Source of the DNA: Nostoc indistinguendum CM1-VF10
GTDB taxonomy: Bacteria; Cyanobacteriota; Cyanobacteriia; Cyanobacteriales; Nostocaceae
Direction: 5' to 3'
Assembly (NCBI GenBank): GCA_019359215.1
Contig: JAHHHS010000050.1
Location: 1-50,461, forward strand
DNA length: 50,461 bases
Of this stretch, positions 8,428 through 17,770 are shown piece by piece (position 1 is the first letter of the stretch; each line of letters begins with the position of its first letter). The position numbers and the translations under genes were made by a program. The notes beneath the pieces were generated by a model, which saw only the letters and a list, made by a program, of their open reading frames with translations, ran no database searches and was not told the origin of the DNA.

Positions 8428-10803
8428 TTAAACGCGTTCCGGTAACATAGCTATTGGGTTAACAGCACCCTTGCCTGATGGATGGATTTCAAAGTGAGTG
8501 TGTGGCCCAGTACTGTGACCAGTGCTACCCATTAAAGCAATTGTTTCTCCTTGATTCACCTGCTGACCAGGTTGCACCAGAATCTTGCTGTTATGAGCAT
8601 AGCGAGTCGTGCTGCCATCAGGATGACGGATTTCGACAAGGTTGCCATAACCACCCTTATTCCAACCAGCTTTTTCTATCGTCCCCTCAGCTGAGGCGAC
8701 AACTGGCGTGCCAGTGGAGTTAGCAACGTCAATTCCTTTGTGCATTCTACCCCAGCGCCAGCCATAACCAGAGGTGAGCGTTCCTTTCGCCGGCCATGTG
8801 TAATTTATGGTTGAGGAAGATGGAGGAGGTGTAAGTTCGTCAATGGGTCTGGGCAGATATTGATCCACTGCTGCCAAGGGCGGTATTATCTGTGGAGAAA
8901 CTGTGGTTCCCCGCATCTTTCCTAAGGAATCAGAGGCATTTACTTTTGCAGGAGGTGTTGCAACCCTTGTGGCAGATGGAGTGCGAGCGGGAGTCCACTG
9001 ACTAGCAGAACCAAGATTAGGCAAGAACTCTGGGTTTACTGCCTCGCTAGGACGTACAGTAGCACTGAATTGGGTCTTAATTGGTTGACTGAATTGGGTC
9101 TTAATTGGTTGAACGCTATAGTTAGACCGAATCGGTGTAGGAACTGGAATTGGGATCGCTACACTATTTGGTCGACTAACGTTGGGTACAGGTAAATTAT
9201 TGGGGGTAGAAGTAGGAGTGAGCATCGCAGCATCATTAGTTTCAGTGGCTGCTGCTGACACAACTAAGTTCCCAGACTGTTGAGCGCGATATTTCTGCTG
9301 TAACCTCTGAATTTCGGCTTGTAAGCCCCGCAAACGGTCATTATTGTTATTGTTTTCCCTTGCTACCCTATTTGTTGCTGTTTTAGGCTGTTGCATTTCG
9401 GCAAAAGCTTTTGGCACTGGAATGTCACCACCGACGCCATAAGAACTAGCCGTGGGGGGGGATGTTTCTAAGTCGGTTGCACTATTTGCCTGAATCTGAA
9501 CAGTTACCGGTGTAGGGACGGCAACGCTACTGTTGTCGGCAATAGTTGGTGATTGTGAACTAGGTAGATATGAGTTGGCACTACCAATGTTTACAGTGGA
9601 GGTGGCTACCTTTGGAGTTTTGCTGGACTCTACAAATGTAGGGGAACTCGCTACAATTGCCTCAACTTGAGCGACTGCTGGAATAATCAGTTTTTGACTA
9701 ATTTGCAGTTCATTTGGATTATTGAGGTTATTTGCCTTGACTAGTTCTGATACTGAAGTGTTGTATCTGCTGGCGATCGCTGCTAGTGTATCTCCAGGCT
9801 TAACTTCGTAGGCTGTTCGAGTCGAGGAGGCAATAACTGTTGGTGTAGCTGGTGTTAGTGCATTAATCTGTGTCTTCTGTTTTAACTTCGATATCAAGTC
9901 CGCTTTGCTTGCATCAACAGAAGCGTCTGACTTGGCTAATAAAGTCTTCTCAACTACAGTCGTCGGCTGCGCCAAGCCTATATCAGCTTGTGATAAATCT
10001 TTGGTTTTCTCAGACCGCAGCTGTGCCAGACTATTTCTTAAACGGTTCGATTTTTCTTGTAAGCGATTCAGTGCGAACTCTTGTTGCGCTTTAAGTTGTG
10101 CATTTATCTCACTGTTAGCTGCTCCAGATGTTGCCACTGTTTGTGACTGGGCACTTAGTGATGCATTTGTAATACCAACACCATCAGCACCAAACTCAGA
10201 CAGATTATTAACTGTTGGGAAACTAGTTTCAGCTAAGGTATTGTTCAATCCCTGTGCCACTTGCGGCTTCAGGTAGGTGGAATTTTTATAAACCCCTGTT
10301 CCTTGGGAAAATGTTGCTGATGCAGGAACTTGCAAAGACATTCCATTTGCCGCGACTTGCCATTTAGCTTCAAGCCCAGGCACTTGTGAGACTGCCGTTG
10401 GTTCCACGATTACAGGATTTTCTGGCACGCTCGCTGATGAGACTGCTTGGGACTCCAGCCTTGTGGAGGCGAATTTCACCTCAGTGTCAGGAATAGCAGG
10501 AATCGTTGAAGTTGCCTTTTGGCTACCTACAGGCACTGCTGCTTGGGCTTGATCGCTTTGTCGAGTCACCAAAAGGCTGGTTGCTCCCATAGAGATGGCC
10601 AAGCCAATCATGGCGGCTTTTGTCCGCACCCGGCGATTAACTTTTGGATTTATCACATTTAGCAGTTCTACCGGGGCATCATCGCTGCTGGGGTTATTGT
10701 TCAACACAGCTTTTACTCTCTTTTTCAATGCTCGTTTCAAAGACGACCTCCTATGATCACTAGCGCTTAACTGACCTCGATTTTTCCGTTGGATTTTAGT
10801 CAA
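8428..10803 (-). CDS. LysM and M23 (LytM-type) peptidoglycan endopeptidase, membrane-anchored
   Basis: A 791-residue cell-wall hydrolase or its activator. A basic cytoplasmic head (1-62) precedes one transmembrane segment (about 63-80, AAMIGLAISMGATSLLV). A long Ser/Thr/Pro/Gln-rich periplasmic region contains a coiled-coil stretch (about 235-275) and a LysM domain (about 332-376, YEVKPGDTLAAIASRYNTS). The C-terminal M23 domain (about 670-787) carries the zinc ligands H-x3-D in MHKGIDVA and HTH in GPHTHFEIH; all expected ligands are present, so it is probably active. A 24-bp perfect tandem duplication (9064-9111) repeats QPIKTQFS. A long leader precedes it and a terminator follows. Expected to act on septal or lateral peptidoglycan. 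Confidence 0.9.
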   Translation of the reverse strand: MTKIQRKNRGQLSASDHRRSSLKRALKKRVKAVLNNNPSSDDAPVELLNVINPKVNRRVRTKAAMIGLAISMGATSLLVTRQSDQAQAAVPVGSQKATSTIPAIPDTEVKFASTRLESQAVSSASVPENPVIVEPTAVSQVPGLEAKWQVAANGMSLQVPASATFSQGTGVYKNSTYLKPQVAQGLNNTLAETSFPTVNNLSEFGADGVGITNASLSAQSQTVATSGAANSEINAQLKAQQEFALNRLQEKSNRLRNSLAQLRSEKTKDLSQADIGLAQPTTVVEKTLLAKSDASVDASKADLISKLKQKTQINALTPATPTVIASSTRTAYEVKPGDTLAAIASRYNTSVSELVKANNLNNPNELQISQKLIIPAVAQVEAIVASSPTFVESSKTPKVATSTVNIGSANSYLPSSQSPTIADNSSVAVPTPVTVQIQANSATDLETSPPTASSYGVGGDIPVPKAFAEMQQPKTATNRVARENNNNNDRLRGLQAEIQRLQQKYRAQQSGNLVVSAAATETNDAAMLTPTSTPNNLPVPNVSRPNSVAIPIPVPTPIRSNYSVQPIKTQFSQPIKTQFSATVRPSEAVNPEFLPNLGSASQWTPARTPSATRVATPPAKVNASDSLGKMRGTTVSPQIIPPLAAVDQYLPRPIDELTPPPSSSTINYTWPAKGTLTSGYGWRWGRMHKGIDVANSTGTPVVASAEGTIEKAGWNKGGYGNLVEIRHPDGSTTRYAHNSKILVQPGQQVNQGETIALMGSTGHSTGPHTHFEIHPSGKGAVNPIAMLPERV
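9064..9111 (-). repeat. 24-bp perfect tandem duplication inside the M23 gene
   Basis: Two adjacent identical 24-bp units (9064-9087 and 9088-9111) that encode QPIKTQFS twice in the low-complexity linker. Recent slippage is the simplest explanation. Confidence 0.85.
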
Positions 10804-11529
10804 TGATTTAGATCACAACAAATGATAGATCAAGATCACATTCACCAGAGATGCTTACGCAAGATTAACCTGCTTCTCTGATTTAAACAAGTTCACACGT
10901 ATTAGCAAAGAAAATTTGCTGTGTTTACTTGTCCGAACCACTCCTCACACCACCTAAGACGTTTTACTTTTTACCATTGTCCGCGCTTGTCTTGCGTCAA
11001 TCGCGGGGACTGGACAAGATATTTGCCAAGTCCATAGTCGCTGCCGAGAATTAAATTGCTGCGACTTCTGGGAAAGTGATGCCCCCTACTGTAGATATCT
11101 TCAAGATATTTCTACTCAATCAGTCTTCTCAACACGAGACTTTACGTTGATTATTCCCTAAAAAACAACCGTATGATCTATCGGCTACTTTGGAACTTCT
11201 TTTTAGCGTTGCTCGAACTAAAATGGCTGAAATATCCCAGATGACTGGAGTTTAGCCTTTTTGTTCCTCAACTTAGGATGTTTCAAATTCATCAAAATCT
11301 ATCATTCAAAATTGGCAATATCCCAAGTTTTATATACAAATTTCTTATACTAACCTTGGTCTCCTTGTAAGTATCTTCCACTACAATTTAGAAAAAAGCC
11401 CAATTTTAGGTATCTTGTTTTACATATTATTGCAGTAATAAAGAAAATTTTTGCTGCCACAAATCATTTGTCTAATAGATATCTGGAAATATCATAAGTA
11501 TATTTACTTATATGCATATAGGTAAACAA
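10804..11529 (-). promoter_or_regulatory. long leader region of the M23 gene, possible structured RNA
   Basis: 726 bp without a plausible gene lie between trmL and the M23 gene. On the minus strand, about 11115 to 10960 shows several hairpins: GTAGAAATATC/GATATCTAC followed by AGTAGGG, GTCGC/GCGAC around CTCGGCA, and CCGCG/CGCGG. The order 'hairpin-AGTAGGG ... TCCC ... GGCAA' is reminiscent of the c-di-AMP (ydaO-yuaA) riboswitch class, which is known upstream of cell-wall hydrolase genes. However, the conserved GACAGCUAAC core is not clearly present. I call it only a candidate structured leader. Confidence 0.3.
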
Positions 11530-11991
11530 CTATTGTAAATAGCCTAACTGACGACGGGTTTCAAATAAGCTAATTGCTACACTGACTGACAAGTTCAAGC
11601 TGCGAACCCCCGGTTGGCTCATGGGAATATACAAAGTAGCATCGCAATCTGACAGAATTGCTGGTGGTAAGCCGGTGGTTTCACTACCAAACAGCAGCCA
11701 ATCATCAGGTTGAAACTGAAAGCTAACATAATTGCAATTGCCACGGACAGTAAAACCTAAGCATCTGCCTCCACGCTCCTGATGTACGTTTTTAAAGGCT
11801 TCTAGCGATTCGTGATAGTGCAACTTGACGTAAGGCCAGTAATCTAAGCCAGCCCTTTTGAGGTAGCGATCGCTAATTTCAAATCCTAAAGGCCCCACCA
11901 AATGCAACTCTGTACCCGTAGCCGCACAAGTACGGGCAATATTACCTGTATTAGGAGGAATTTGCGGGTTAACTAAAACTACCTGAGGCAT
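11530..11991 (-). CDS. trmL: tRNA (cytidine(34)-2'-O)-methyltransferase, SPOUT family
   Basis: Methylates the wobble ribose of tRNA-Leu using S-adenosylmethionine. The 153-residue length and the trefoil-knot motifs are diagnostic: VVLVNPQIPPNTGNIARTCA (4-23), LHLVGPLGF, then GSETTGLP (about 103-110) and RSLNLSVSVAISLFE near the C-terminus, which form the SAM knot. Single-domain, cytosolic, probably dimeric. It stands alone; upstream is a repeat-containing gap. The ATG start at 11989-11991 is the only reasonable one. Looks intact. Confidence 0.93.
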   Translation of the reverse strand: MPQVVLVNPQIPPNTGNIARTCAATGTELHLVGPLGFEISDRYLKRAGLDYWPYVKLHYHESLEAFKNVHQERGGRCLGFTVRGNCNYVSFQFQPDDWLLFGSETTGLPPAILSDCDATLYIPMSQPGVRSLNLSVSVAISLFETRRQLGYLQ

Positions 11992-11999
11992 TGTCCGTA

Positions 12000-12394
12000 T
12001 AAGCTAGGTATTGTATAAAACAATTTATTGTCTATGTTAAATCTACCAAAGGGTAGAGGCTATTCATAGGTTTTATTAATAATAATCAAGCATCCTCCAG
12101 CGATTAGATTTTTAAAACGAAGCGTAAAGCCTCCCAGAGCAATGCCTGAGAGGATATTAGGCTAAAATTGAGAAATATTAAGTTTTATGTAGAAAAAGTA
12201 AGTGTTTGTGCCTTTTAGTTCTGGTAGTGTATTCAAGAAAATCTACCGTTTGTCTGAAGACAGTAAATGAGGCAGGGACTATGGAGTGGGGGGAGATGAG
12301 AGAGCAGGGAGCAAGGGAGGAGAGTTTTCCCCTCTGCCCCCCGCACCCCGCCCCTCTGCCTCTTTTTCATACCCAATGCCCAATGCCCCTTGAG
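12000..12394. repeat. intergenic gap with composite repeat of the kind found in the debranching-enzyme gene
   Basis: 12000-12280 is AT-rich and shows nothing I recognise. From about 12283 to 12395 there is gagcagggagcaaggg, then pyrimidine-rich ctctgcccccc, then tacccaatgcccaatgcccc. This is the same composite found within the debranching gene at 6152-6286 and 6758-6969. An open frame through it (12206-12418) is a by-product of the repeat. Confidence 0.7.
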
Positions 12395-13534
12395 TCAAGC
12401 CAGCAGAGAGGAACATAATTTGTCTTCGAGTTCGATTTCGCGCTCTTGGGTGGCAATAATAGCCTGAGTGATGACGCGCTGGCTGTCAAAACCGACTGCG
12501 TGTAATTGCAACCACTGTTGAGCTTCATTCCCTTCGCGGAGGATTTTTTGCAAAGGAGAAAGGAAACAGCCAAAGCCTCGTTGTTTAGCGATCGCCCAAA
12601 CATCTTGGTACATTTCAGAAATCCAATCTCTGGCTAGGATGCTTCTGCCATCTTGCCAATGCCGCAAATGAGCATCAAGACTACCAGTAGCAGCAGCAGC
12701 TTCGTTTTCAGCAGTCAGGGTTACAAGTTCTTCGCCAGAGAAAATACTTTGGGTTAACGGATCGATGCTGGGATTTTCGATTATTTGCAACAAACGCGCT
12801 TCTAATAAGGCAGTAATCGCTAGCAAGGCAATGGGATCTGTGACTAAATCGCAAATTCGCAATTCTAGCCGATTTAGATCGTATGGACGGCGATCGCCAT
12901 TTGGCCGTACCGATGCCCATAGATGCCGCACGTTTTGCATGGTTCCTGCAACGAGTTGATCTTCCACCCACTGAATATGATCGGCGTGGCTGGCAAATAA
13001 TGGCACATGGCTAGGCGTTTGCGGAAATACGCCCCAACGGGTAGAGTGATAGCCAGTAGCTTTGCCATCCAGGAAGGGAGATGAGGCGCTGAGGGCGAGA
13101 AATAGAGGCGCTTCCATACGGATCACCCGGCACGCTCGCATTAATACTTCTGGGTCGCTGATGCCTACATTGATGTGTACACTGGCGGTTACTACTTTCG
13201 TACCGTAGGTTTTCTCAATGTAGTCATGATAGGGGTTTGCTGGATCGGAACGCAAAAAGCGATCGCCCCCACCCAAAGATAAAGTACTCCCCGGTATTAG
13301 GGTGTAATCGCCCAAGCGATTGAGGTAGTTTCGCAACTCCCGCCGGGGACGCAGCAAGGCACACAATAAATTCTCGTAATTATGGGATGGTTGGGTTATG
13401 TACTCGACGTTGCGGCTATCTGGCTCCCGCATAAATCCATCCAAAGCGGCAACAATTTTGTCGGAGAGACCGACGATTTCACCTTGAGGCGTGCCAGTAT
13501 ACATCTCAATCTCAAAGCCTTTTAATAAGACCAC
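12395..13534 (-). CDS. gshA: glutamate-cysteine ligase, cyanobacterial type
   Basis: Catalyses ATP-dependent formation of gamma-glutamylcysteine, the first step of glutathione synthesis. The 379-residue length and sequence match the cyanobacterial GshA family (related to TIGR02048): KGFEIEMYTGTPQGEIVGLS at the N-terminus, EYITQPSHNYENLL (about 44-57), IPGSTLSLGGGDRF, TASVHINVGISDPE (about 116-129) and RLELRICDLVTDP (about 222-234) with the metal- and substrate-binding acidic residues. It fits the cluster of thiol-redox genes nearby (GST, peroxiredoxins). The stop codon overlaps the edge of the composite repeat, so the last few residues may derive from it. Confidence 0.92.
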   Translation of the reverse strand: MVLLKGFEIEMYTGTPQGEIVGLSDKIVAALDGFMREPDSRNVEYITQPSHNYENLLCALLRPRRELRNYLNRLGDYTLIPGSTLSLGGGDRFLRSDPANPYHDYIEKTYGTKVVTASVHINVGISDPEVLMRACRVIRMEAPLFLALSASSPFLDGKATGYHSTRWGVFPQTPSHVPLFASHADHIQWVEDQLVAGTMQNVRHLWASVRPNGDRRPYDLNRLELRICDLVTDPIALLAITALLEARLLQIIENPSIDPLTQSIFSGEELVTLTAENEAAAATGSLDAHLRHWQDGRSILARDWISEMYQDVWAIAKQRGFGCFLSPLQKILREGNEAQQWLQLHAVGFDSQRVITQAIIATQEREIELEDKLCSSLLA

Positions 13535-14269
13535 CTTGCTCTCCTTCGGCTCTCTCTGCTTATAAATTGTATCGAATTAGACGAATCTCTGGATCTATCT
13601 TTAAGTCAATCAAAGGTTAAGAATCATTGAATTGCAAACTCACGCCAAATCAGGATGACAGATTTATTAACTATCCTTCCGTAATTCTTACTACCGAGGT
13701 ATGAAGAATAGCCTAATTTATGATTTACTGAGTCTGTTGCCTCGGAGGGAAGACGGAACGGGCAACGGGCAACAGTAAACTTCTTTTCCCTTGTCCCTTG
13801 CACTGTGCAAATAGATAAAAATTAGATAAAAGTGTTGTTCAAATTCAGCCGTTTTAGTACAGTTAGCCTAGGCCAAAGACACTTAGTTCTATAACTTTCT
13901 TATTAGACATTTCATAAGCTGTTATGCATCTAACTTGAACATTTACATGAAGGCTGATGACTGATGACTGATAACCATCAACCGTCAACAGTTAACGACC
14001 ATAAAGAGTGTTTATACAATTTAGGCGCGCATCAGCTTACTAATTGAAAAGAGAAATATCTATCTAAAGATATATATCCGCTTTGCGTGCATACTACTAT
14101 ACTATTTAGCAAATATGATGCTAGCACCATCATATTTTTTCTATAGTTATCTCTTTTCTCATGACCTTGTTATTCATACTTACATAATAAAAAGGTTACA
14201 TGAAGAGATAACTTAAATAACTCCATAGTCAAAGCCTTGAGTGTAATACTGGAGGCTTCTGCTAGTGAG
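13535..14269. other. gene-free region with short repeats and a nested inverted repeat
   Basis: 735 bp without a credible gene. It holds gggcaac repeats (about 13757-13775), gatgactgatgactga heptads (about 13952-13970) and a hairpin with a 10-bp perfect stem AAATATGATG/CATCATATTT followed by T (14111-14137). That hairpin is flanked by an outer inverted repeat GAAAAGAGA (about 14046) / TCTCTTTTC (about 14151). The hairpin could terminate the minus-strand PLD gene; the nested arrangement also resembles a decayed MITE. Confidence 0.45.
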
Positions 14270-16105
14270 TTAGATATGTTGCGAGATAAAATTATCAGGT
14301 GAATCACTCTTTTGGGCAATATTGAGACGTAGAAACTGCGCCCATACTTCATCACTAAGTAAGTTTAAAGCAGTTTTAGGATTGTTAATTGCGATCGCGC
14401 CGATAACTTTACGCCATCCCTGTTGTAATTGCTCAATAAAAGCTTCTTCAATAGAAATTTGACTCAGCAACGAAAGTGCAGTTTTAAAAATTGCTGAATC
14501 AGACTGTATATTCTTCGACCTTAAGCCCTGTAGTGCTACATTCAACCATACAGGCATAAGTTCAAGCCAATTGTTTTGCTGTATCTTTTTAAGTGCAATC
14601 TCTTCCATACCTAGCGCACCCCACAGGTATAAAGACTCTACAGCCAGTTGAGAATCACGGTTTTCTAAAGCATTTCCCCATAATTTTTGAGCATGATTTT
14701 GGAAGCGATTAGCAAGAAATTCATAAGCTTCCTGAACTTGATATGGAATTGTAACTTTATAAACTGATTCACCTCGTGGGAGGTAATCGCCGCGATAGGA
14801 TAACCAGTTATGAGATCCACATAGATGGATTTGTTTATCAACTATTACTTCTTTGACATAGGAATCTCCCAACCAGAAAACCTGTACAGATGGTAAACCA
14901 TCAGGTGTTTTTATCGCTCGAAGTTTTTTCTCTATTTCTGGTGAAATTGGTTTATCTTCATCTTCTTGTCGCCGCGCAATTCCATGTCCAATTAAAATCC
15001 AAACTCCGCGATTAGCTAATTTATGTAACAGAGTTAGAAATTTTTCATTAACAACTGCCTGATTCACCCAAGGAGAATAGATAAGAATCTGATTTTTTGC
15101 CGAATTTAAAACTTCTGAGAAAGCTTGATAAATTTGTCCATCGCGTAGCTGTACAGCTTCACCTAATGCTGTAGAATGATCGACTTTTTTACTAGAGTTT
15201 GCGGCAGTTTCTAGTGCCTTTTGACGAATATTTTCAAATCTAGCTTCTATTTCAGTGTTTTTGTGTTTGAGAATTGCTTGATGCTCAAAATTGATGGCTT
15301 CGGTTGACAATTTACATAATGCTTGCAAGGATATTTTACCTTCAGTATGTAGCAGTTCTAACCAATTTGATGCTGACTCTAAAATTTGCTTTCCATTTCT
15401 TATTTGGATTCTCAATTTATCTTCAAGGGCATCAAAGATAATGAAAAGCGATATTTTTCTCCAAATTTTTTGAGTCGAAGTTAGTATTTTATAGGAAGTA
15501 ACAATTTTTCCCTCTTCTGGCACATGAAGTGCTAAACCTGAAGCTTGAATACTTTTTTGGATTTCCTCAAGTGGTAAGGAAGGGATATCAACAATTATAT
15601 TATCAATAGATATAAAATCTGCCAAGTCAGGCAAATTTATCACTGTCTCATTTAAAGATTCAGATTGAAAAGTTATCTTGTCGCTTAAAGGGTCTGTAAT
15701 AGCATTAAGCTGTACAGGATATGGGGGCTGTGGTACAGACCCTTTTTCATAAAATGAGCGACCTTCAGGAGTGACTGTAATTGGCGATGTTGCTGATAGA
15801 GTTTGTAATGAACGGAGAGTTGCAGTAGTAGTTTTGATAAAAACAGAATCAAGCCCAAGTACAGAGGCTAATTCATCCTCTGTTGGTGGAGGTTGAAATT
15901 CAATAGCAGCGCGGATAATAAATTCTTCGAGTACGTTAAACTGGCGGGGTTCTTTGATATTTACTTCTATCGGGGTTTGACGCAAGCCATAGCGAAATTG
16001 ACGTGCTGCTAAAACTGATAAGGTAGGGCTTTGCGCTTCTATTTCGTCTACAACATTCTTGAGATTGTCATCAATTGGTTTAGCAGAAGAGGCAAAAAAC
16101 ATCAA
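14270..16105 (-). CDS. winged-helix and phospholipase-D-like domain protein, defence-type candidate
   Basis: A 611-residue protein. The N-terminal third contains a probable winged helix-turn-helix (about 55-125: FIIRAAIEFQPPPTEDELAS, VTPEGRSFYEKG). A helical linker (about 250-325) leads to a PLD-like nuclease domain (about 325-470): QILIYSPWVNQAVVN and then SYVKEVIVDKQIHLCGSHNW. In the classical HxKx4D motif the His is replaced (VKEVIVDK), but the GSHNWLSYRGD tail of the HKD family is retained, so catalysis may be altered. The C-terminal 130 residues are helical. PLD domains with wHTH occur in restriction-like systems such as DISARM DrmC. It is the last gene of a minus-strand block that contains the large IF2N-helicase. 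Function is inferred, not known. Confidence 0.6.
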   Translation of the reverse strand: MMFFASSAKPIDDNLKNVVDEIEAQSPTLSVLAARQFRYGLRQTPIEVNIKEPRQFNVLEEFIIRAAIEFQPPPTEDELASVLGLDSVFIKTTTATLRSLQTLSATSPITVTPEGRSFYEKGSVPQPPYPVQLNAITDPLSDKITFQSESLNETVINLPDLADFISIDNIIVDIPSLPLEEIQKSIQASGLALHVPEEGKIVTSYKILTSTQKIWRKISLFIIFDALEDKLRIQIRNGKQILESASNWLELLHTEGKISLQALCKLSTEAINFEHQAILKHKNTEIEARFENIRQKALETAANSSKKVDHSTALGEAVQLRDGQIYQAFSEVLNSAKNQILIYSPWVNQAVVNEKFLTLLHKLANRGVWILIGHGIARRQEDEDKPISPEIEKKLRAIKTPDGLPSVQVFWLGDSYVKEVIVDKQIHLCGSHNWLSYRGDYLPRGESVYKVTIPYQVQEAYEFLANRFQNHAQKLWGNALENRDSQLAVESLYLWGALGMEEIALKKIQQNNWLELMPVWLNVALQGLRSKNIQSDSAIFKTALSLLSQISIEEAFIEQLQQGWRKVIGAIAINNPKTALNLLSDEVWAQFLRLNIAQKSDSPDNFISQHI

Positions 16106-16166
16106 CGGAATAAGATTGGATAATTCAATTTGTACAAATACTTATAACCTATGAGGCAAATTAGTT

Positions 16167-17050
16167 TTATGCTTTTAACAAGCCTTGGCGACGACTAGCC
16201 CACCAAGCAAATCCAGCACCAGTTACAAACATTAGCAGACTATAAATTGCTCCAGGAATGGCCATTGTGGGAGTATTCAGCAGGGTAGGGGTGGAAGCGA
16301 TCGCGATCGCCAGAGTCCCATTTTGAATTCCTACTTCTATCGTAATTGCCGTAACGCTTTTTTCTCCTAATCGGGTTAAGGTTGCGATCGCAAAACCTAA
16401 AGCCATTGTTACTACATTCAAAACCAGAGTTGCCCAGCCCACATCTATTACATAAGAAATAAAATTATTCCGTTCTCGCAGCAGTACTCCAGTAATTACC
16501 ACCGCCAGGAAAAATAAAGACAGCCACTTCACAGGTTTATCTACCTTGTCTGCAAGTCCGGGTGCATAGCGCTTGGCTATCATCCCGATTCCTACAGGTA
16601 GAAGTGTAATCACTGTAATCTGCAAAACAGTACTTAAGAAAGGTAATTGTAACGTTGTTCCTTCCCCCAAAAATGTCTGCATTGAAAAATTTATTACCAG
16701 AGGAATCGTAAAAACCGTAATTAAACTACTAATAGCTGTTAGCGTCACAGAAAGAGCGACATCACCCGCAGCCAAAAACGTAATCATGTTAGAAGTAGGG
16801 CCACCGGGACAGGCTGCTAAAATCATCACACCTACCGCTACGCTAATTGTGGGTTAAGGGGAAACACCGACGCAATGCCAAAGCCCACAATCGGCAACAT
16901 GATCAACTGCGCTACTAAGCCAATCACCACCGCTTTGGGATAGATTACAACTCGCTTGAAGTCCTCTAGGGTCAAGGTTAACCCCATGCCTAACATGATA
17001 ATAAATAGAGCCAGGGGCAGAAAAACAGCCGTCAGAAAATTTGCTTCCAT
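16167..17050 (-). pseudogene. bile acid:sodium symporter family (BASS) protein, broken by a 5-bp duplication
   Basis: Two frames form one 10-TM-type transporter of about 290 residues. The first piece (17050-16838) starts MEANFLTAVFLPLALFIIML and ends FPLNPQLA-stop. The second (16829-16167) starts MILAACPGGPTSNMITFLAA, the family's conserved core, and continues with DKPVKWLSLFFLAV and EVGIQNGTLAIAIA. At 16836-16845 the minus strand has TAGCG twice in tandem; removing one copy restores ...NPQLA-VGV-MILAACPGG. All other signatures look healthy, so the lesion is recent. The native role would be sodium-driven uptake of an organic anion; the substrate is unknown. Confidence 0.9.
16836..16845 (-). 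repeat. 5-bp tandem duplication (TAGCG)2 disrupting the BASS transporter
   Basis: The duplicated unit creates a TAG stop and a +2 shift. Collapse of the repeat by slippage would restore the gene. Confidence 0.85.
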
Positions 17051-17151
17051 CCTTAATTTGCATTGGTAACAATAAAAGTGCCTCTGGATTGTACCGTGTT
17101 ACCGTTAAAATTCTAATTGAAGAACTGTAATAGGTTTACAGAAATTGTCAG

Positions 17152-17613
17152 CTATTTGTGAAGCGCCTGCTGAAAAGTCTTAATAGCATCAATATGATTC
17201 ACCATATTAATGCACCGTAAAAACAAATCCAGATCGATACCTTTAACTTCCTCACTACTGGAAACCCTTTCATAGTGAAGTGCGTTACCTTCTTTTTGTA
17301 GGTGATAAACTTCTAACACTCCATCTTCCCAGAACCACACTTCTGGAATCAAGAGGCGCTTGTATGCCTCCAGTTTGTTGATACCGCCGCTGGTAAACAC
17401 CACCTCAATCGCTAAATCGGGACGCACTCGGCCAGGGGCAAGTTTATAAGATTCATCCGCCTCTCGCTTGACAGCACCCGATTCACTTTCTAAGGTCATT
17501 GACCCAGTTGGAGTAAAGTCAAACCCTGCCATGAGCAGATAAAGTTCTAACAATGCAGCAATTCTCTTCTTAACAGTTTCGTGGGGTTCTCCAGGGATTC
17601 TTCGGATCTCCAA
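17152..17613 (-). pseudogene. Uma2 family (DUF820) PD-(D/E)xK nuclease, start codon missing
   Basis: Uma2-type restriction-endonuclease-like protein: EYNG-like turn FLDGVLEIRRIPGEPHE, then GSMTLESESGAVKREADESY, VRPDLAIEVVFTSGG with the catalytic D..E, and KLEAYKRLLIPEVWFWEDG with the Lys. In frame, family sequence extends upstream of the TTG at 17613 (EFKAVEQLLDRPGYRLSFLD), but the frame hits a TAA near 17698 with no ATG or GTG between. The usual first 10-20 residues are therefore gone. Either a non-standard start is used or the gene is a 5'-truncated relic. Uma2 genes are highly multiplied in cyanobacteria; cellular role unproven. It lies between the helicase and the transporter. Confidence 0.7.
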
Positions 17614-17770
17614 AACACCATCCAGGAAAGACAGGCGATATCCTGGACGGTCTAATAACTGCTCAACTGCTTTGAATTCTCTATAAAAGCTTAAAAATTA
17701 CTTTTTCTCACATTTTTATATTTGCGGTTTCTCACTTAAGCCTTTAATTCACAACAAAAGCACTTACTTT

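Noticed and set aside
10960..11170. Firm c-di-AMP riboswitch call
   Set aside because: The conserved GACAGCUAAC core cannot be found clearly; kept only as a candidate structured leader.
12206..12418. 70-residue ORF on the plus strand
   Set aside because: Its second half is translation of the gagcaggg/cccaatgc composite repeat, with no family resemblance or ribosome site.
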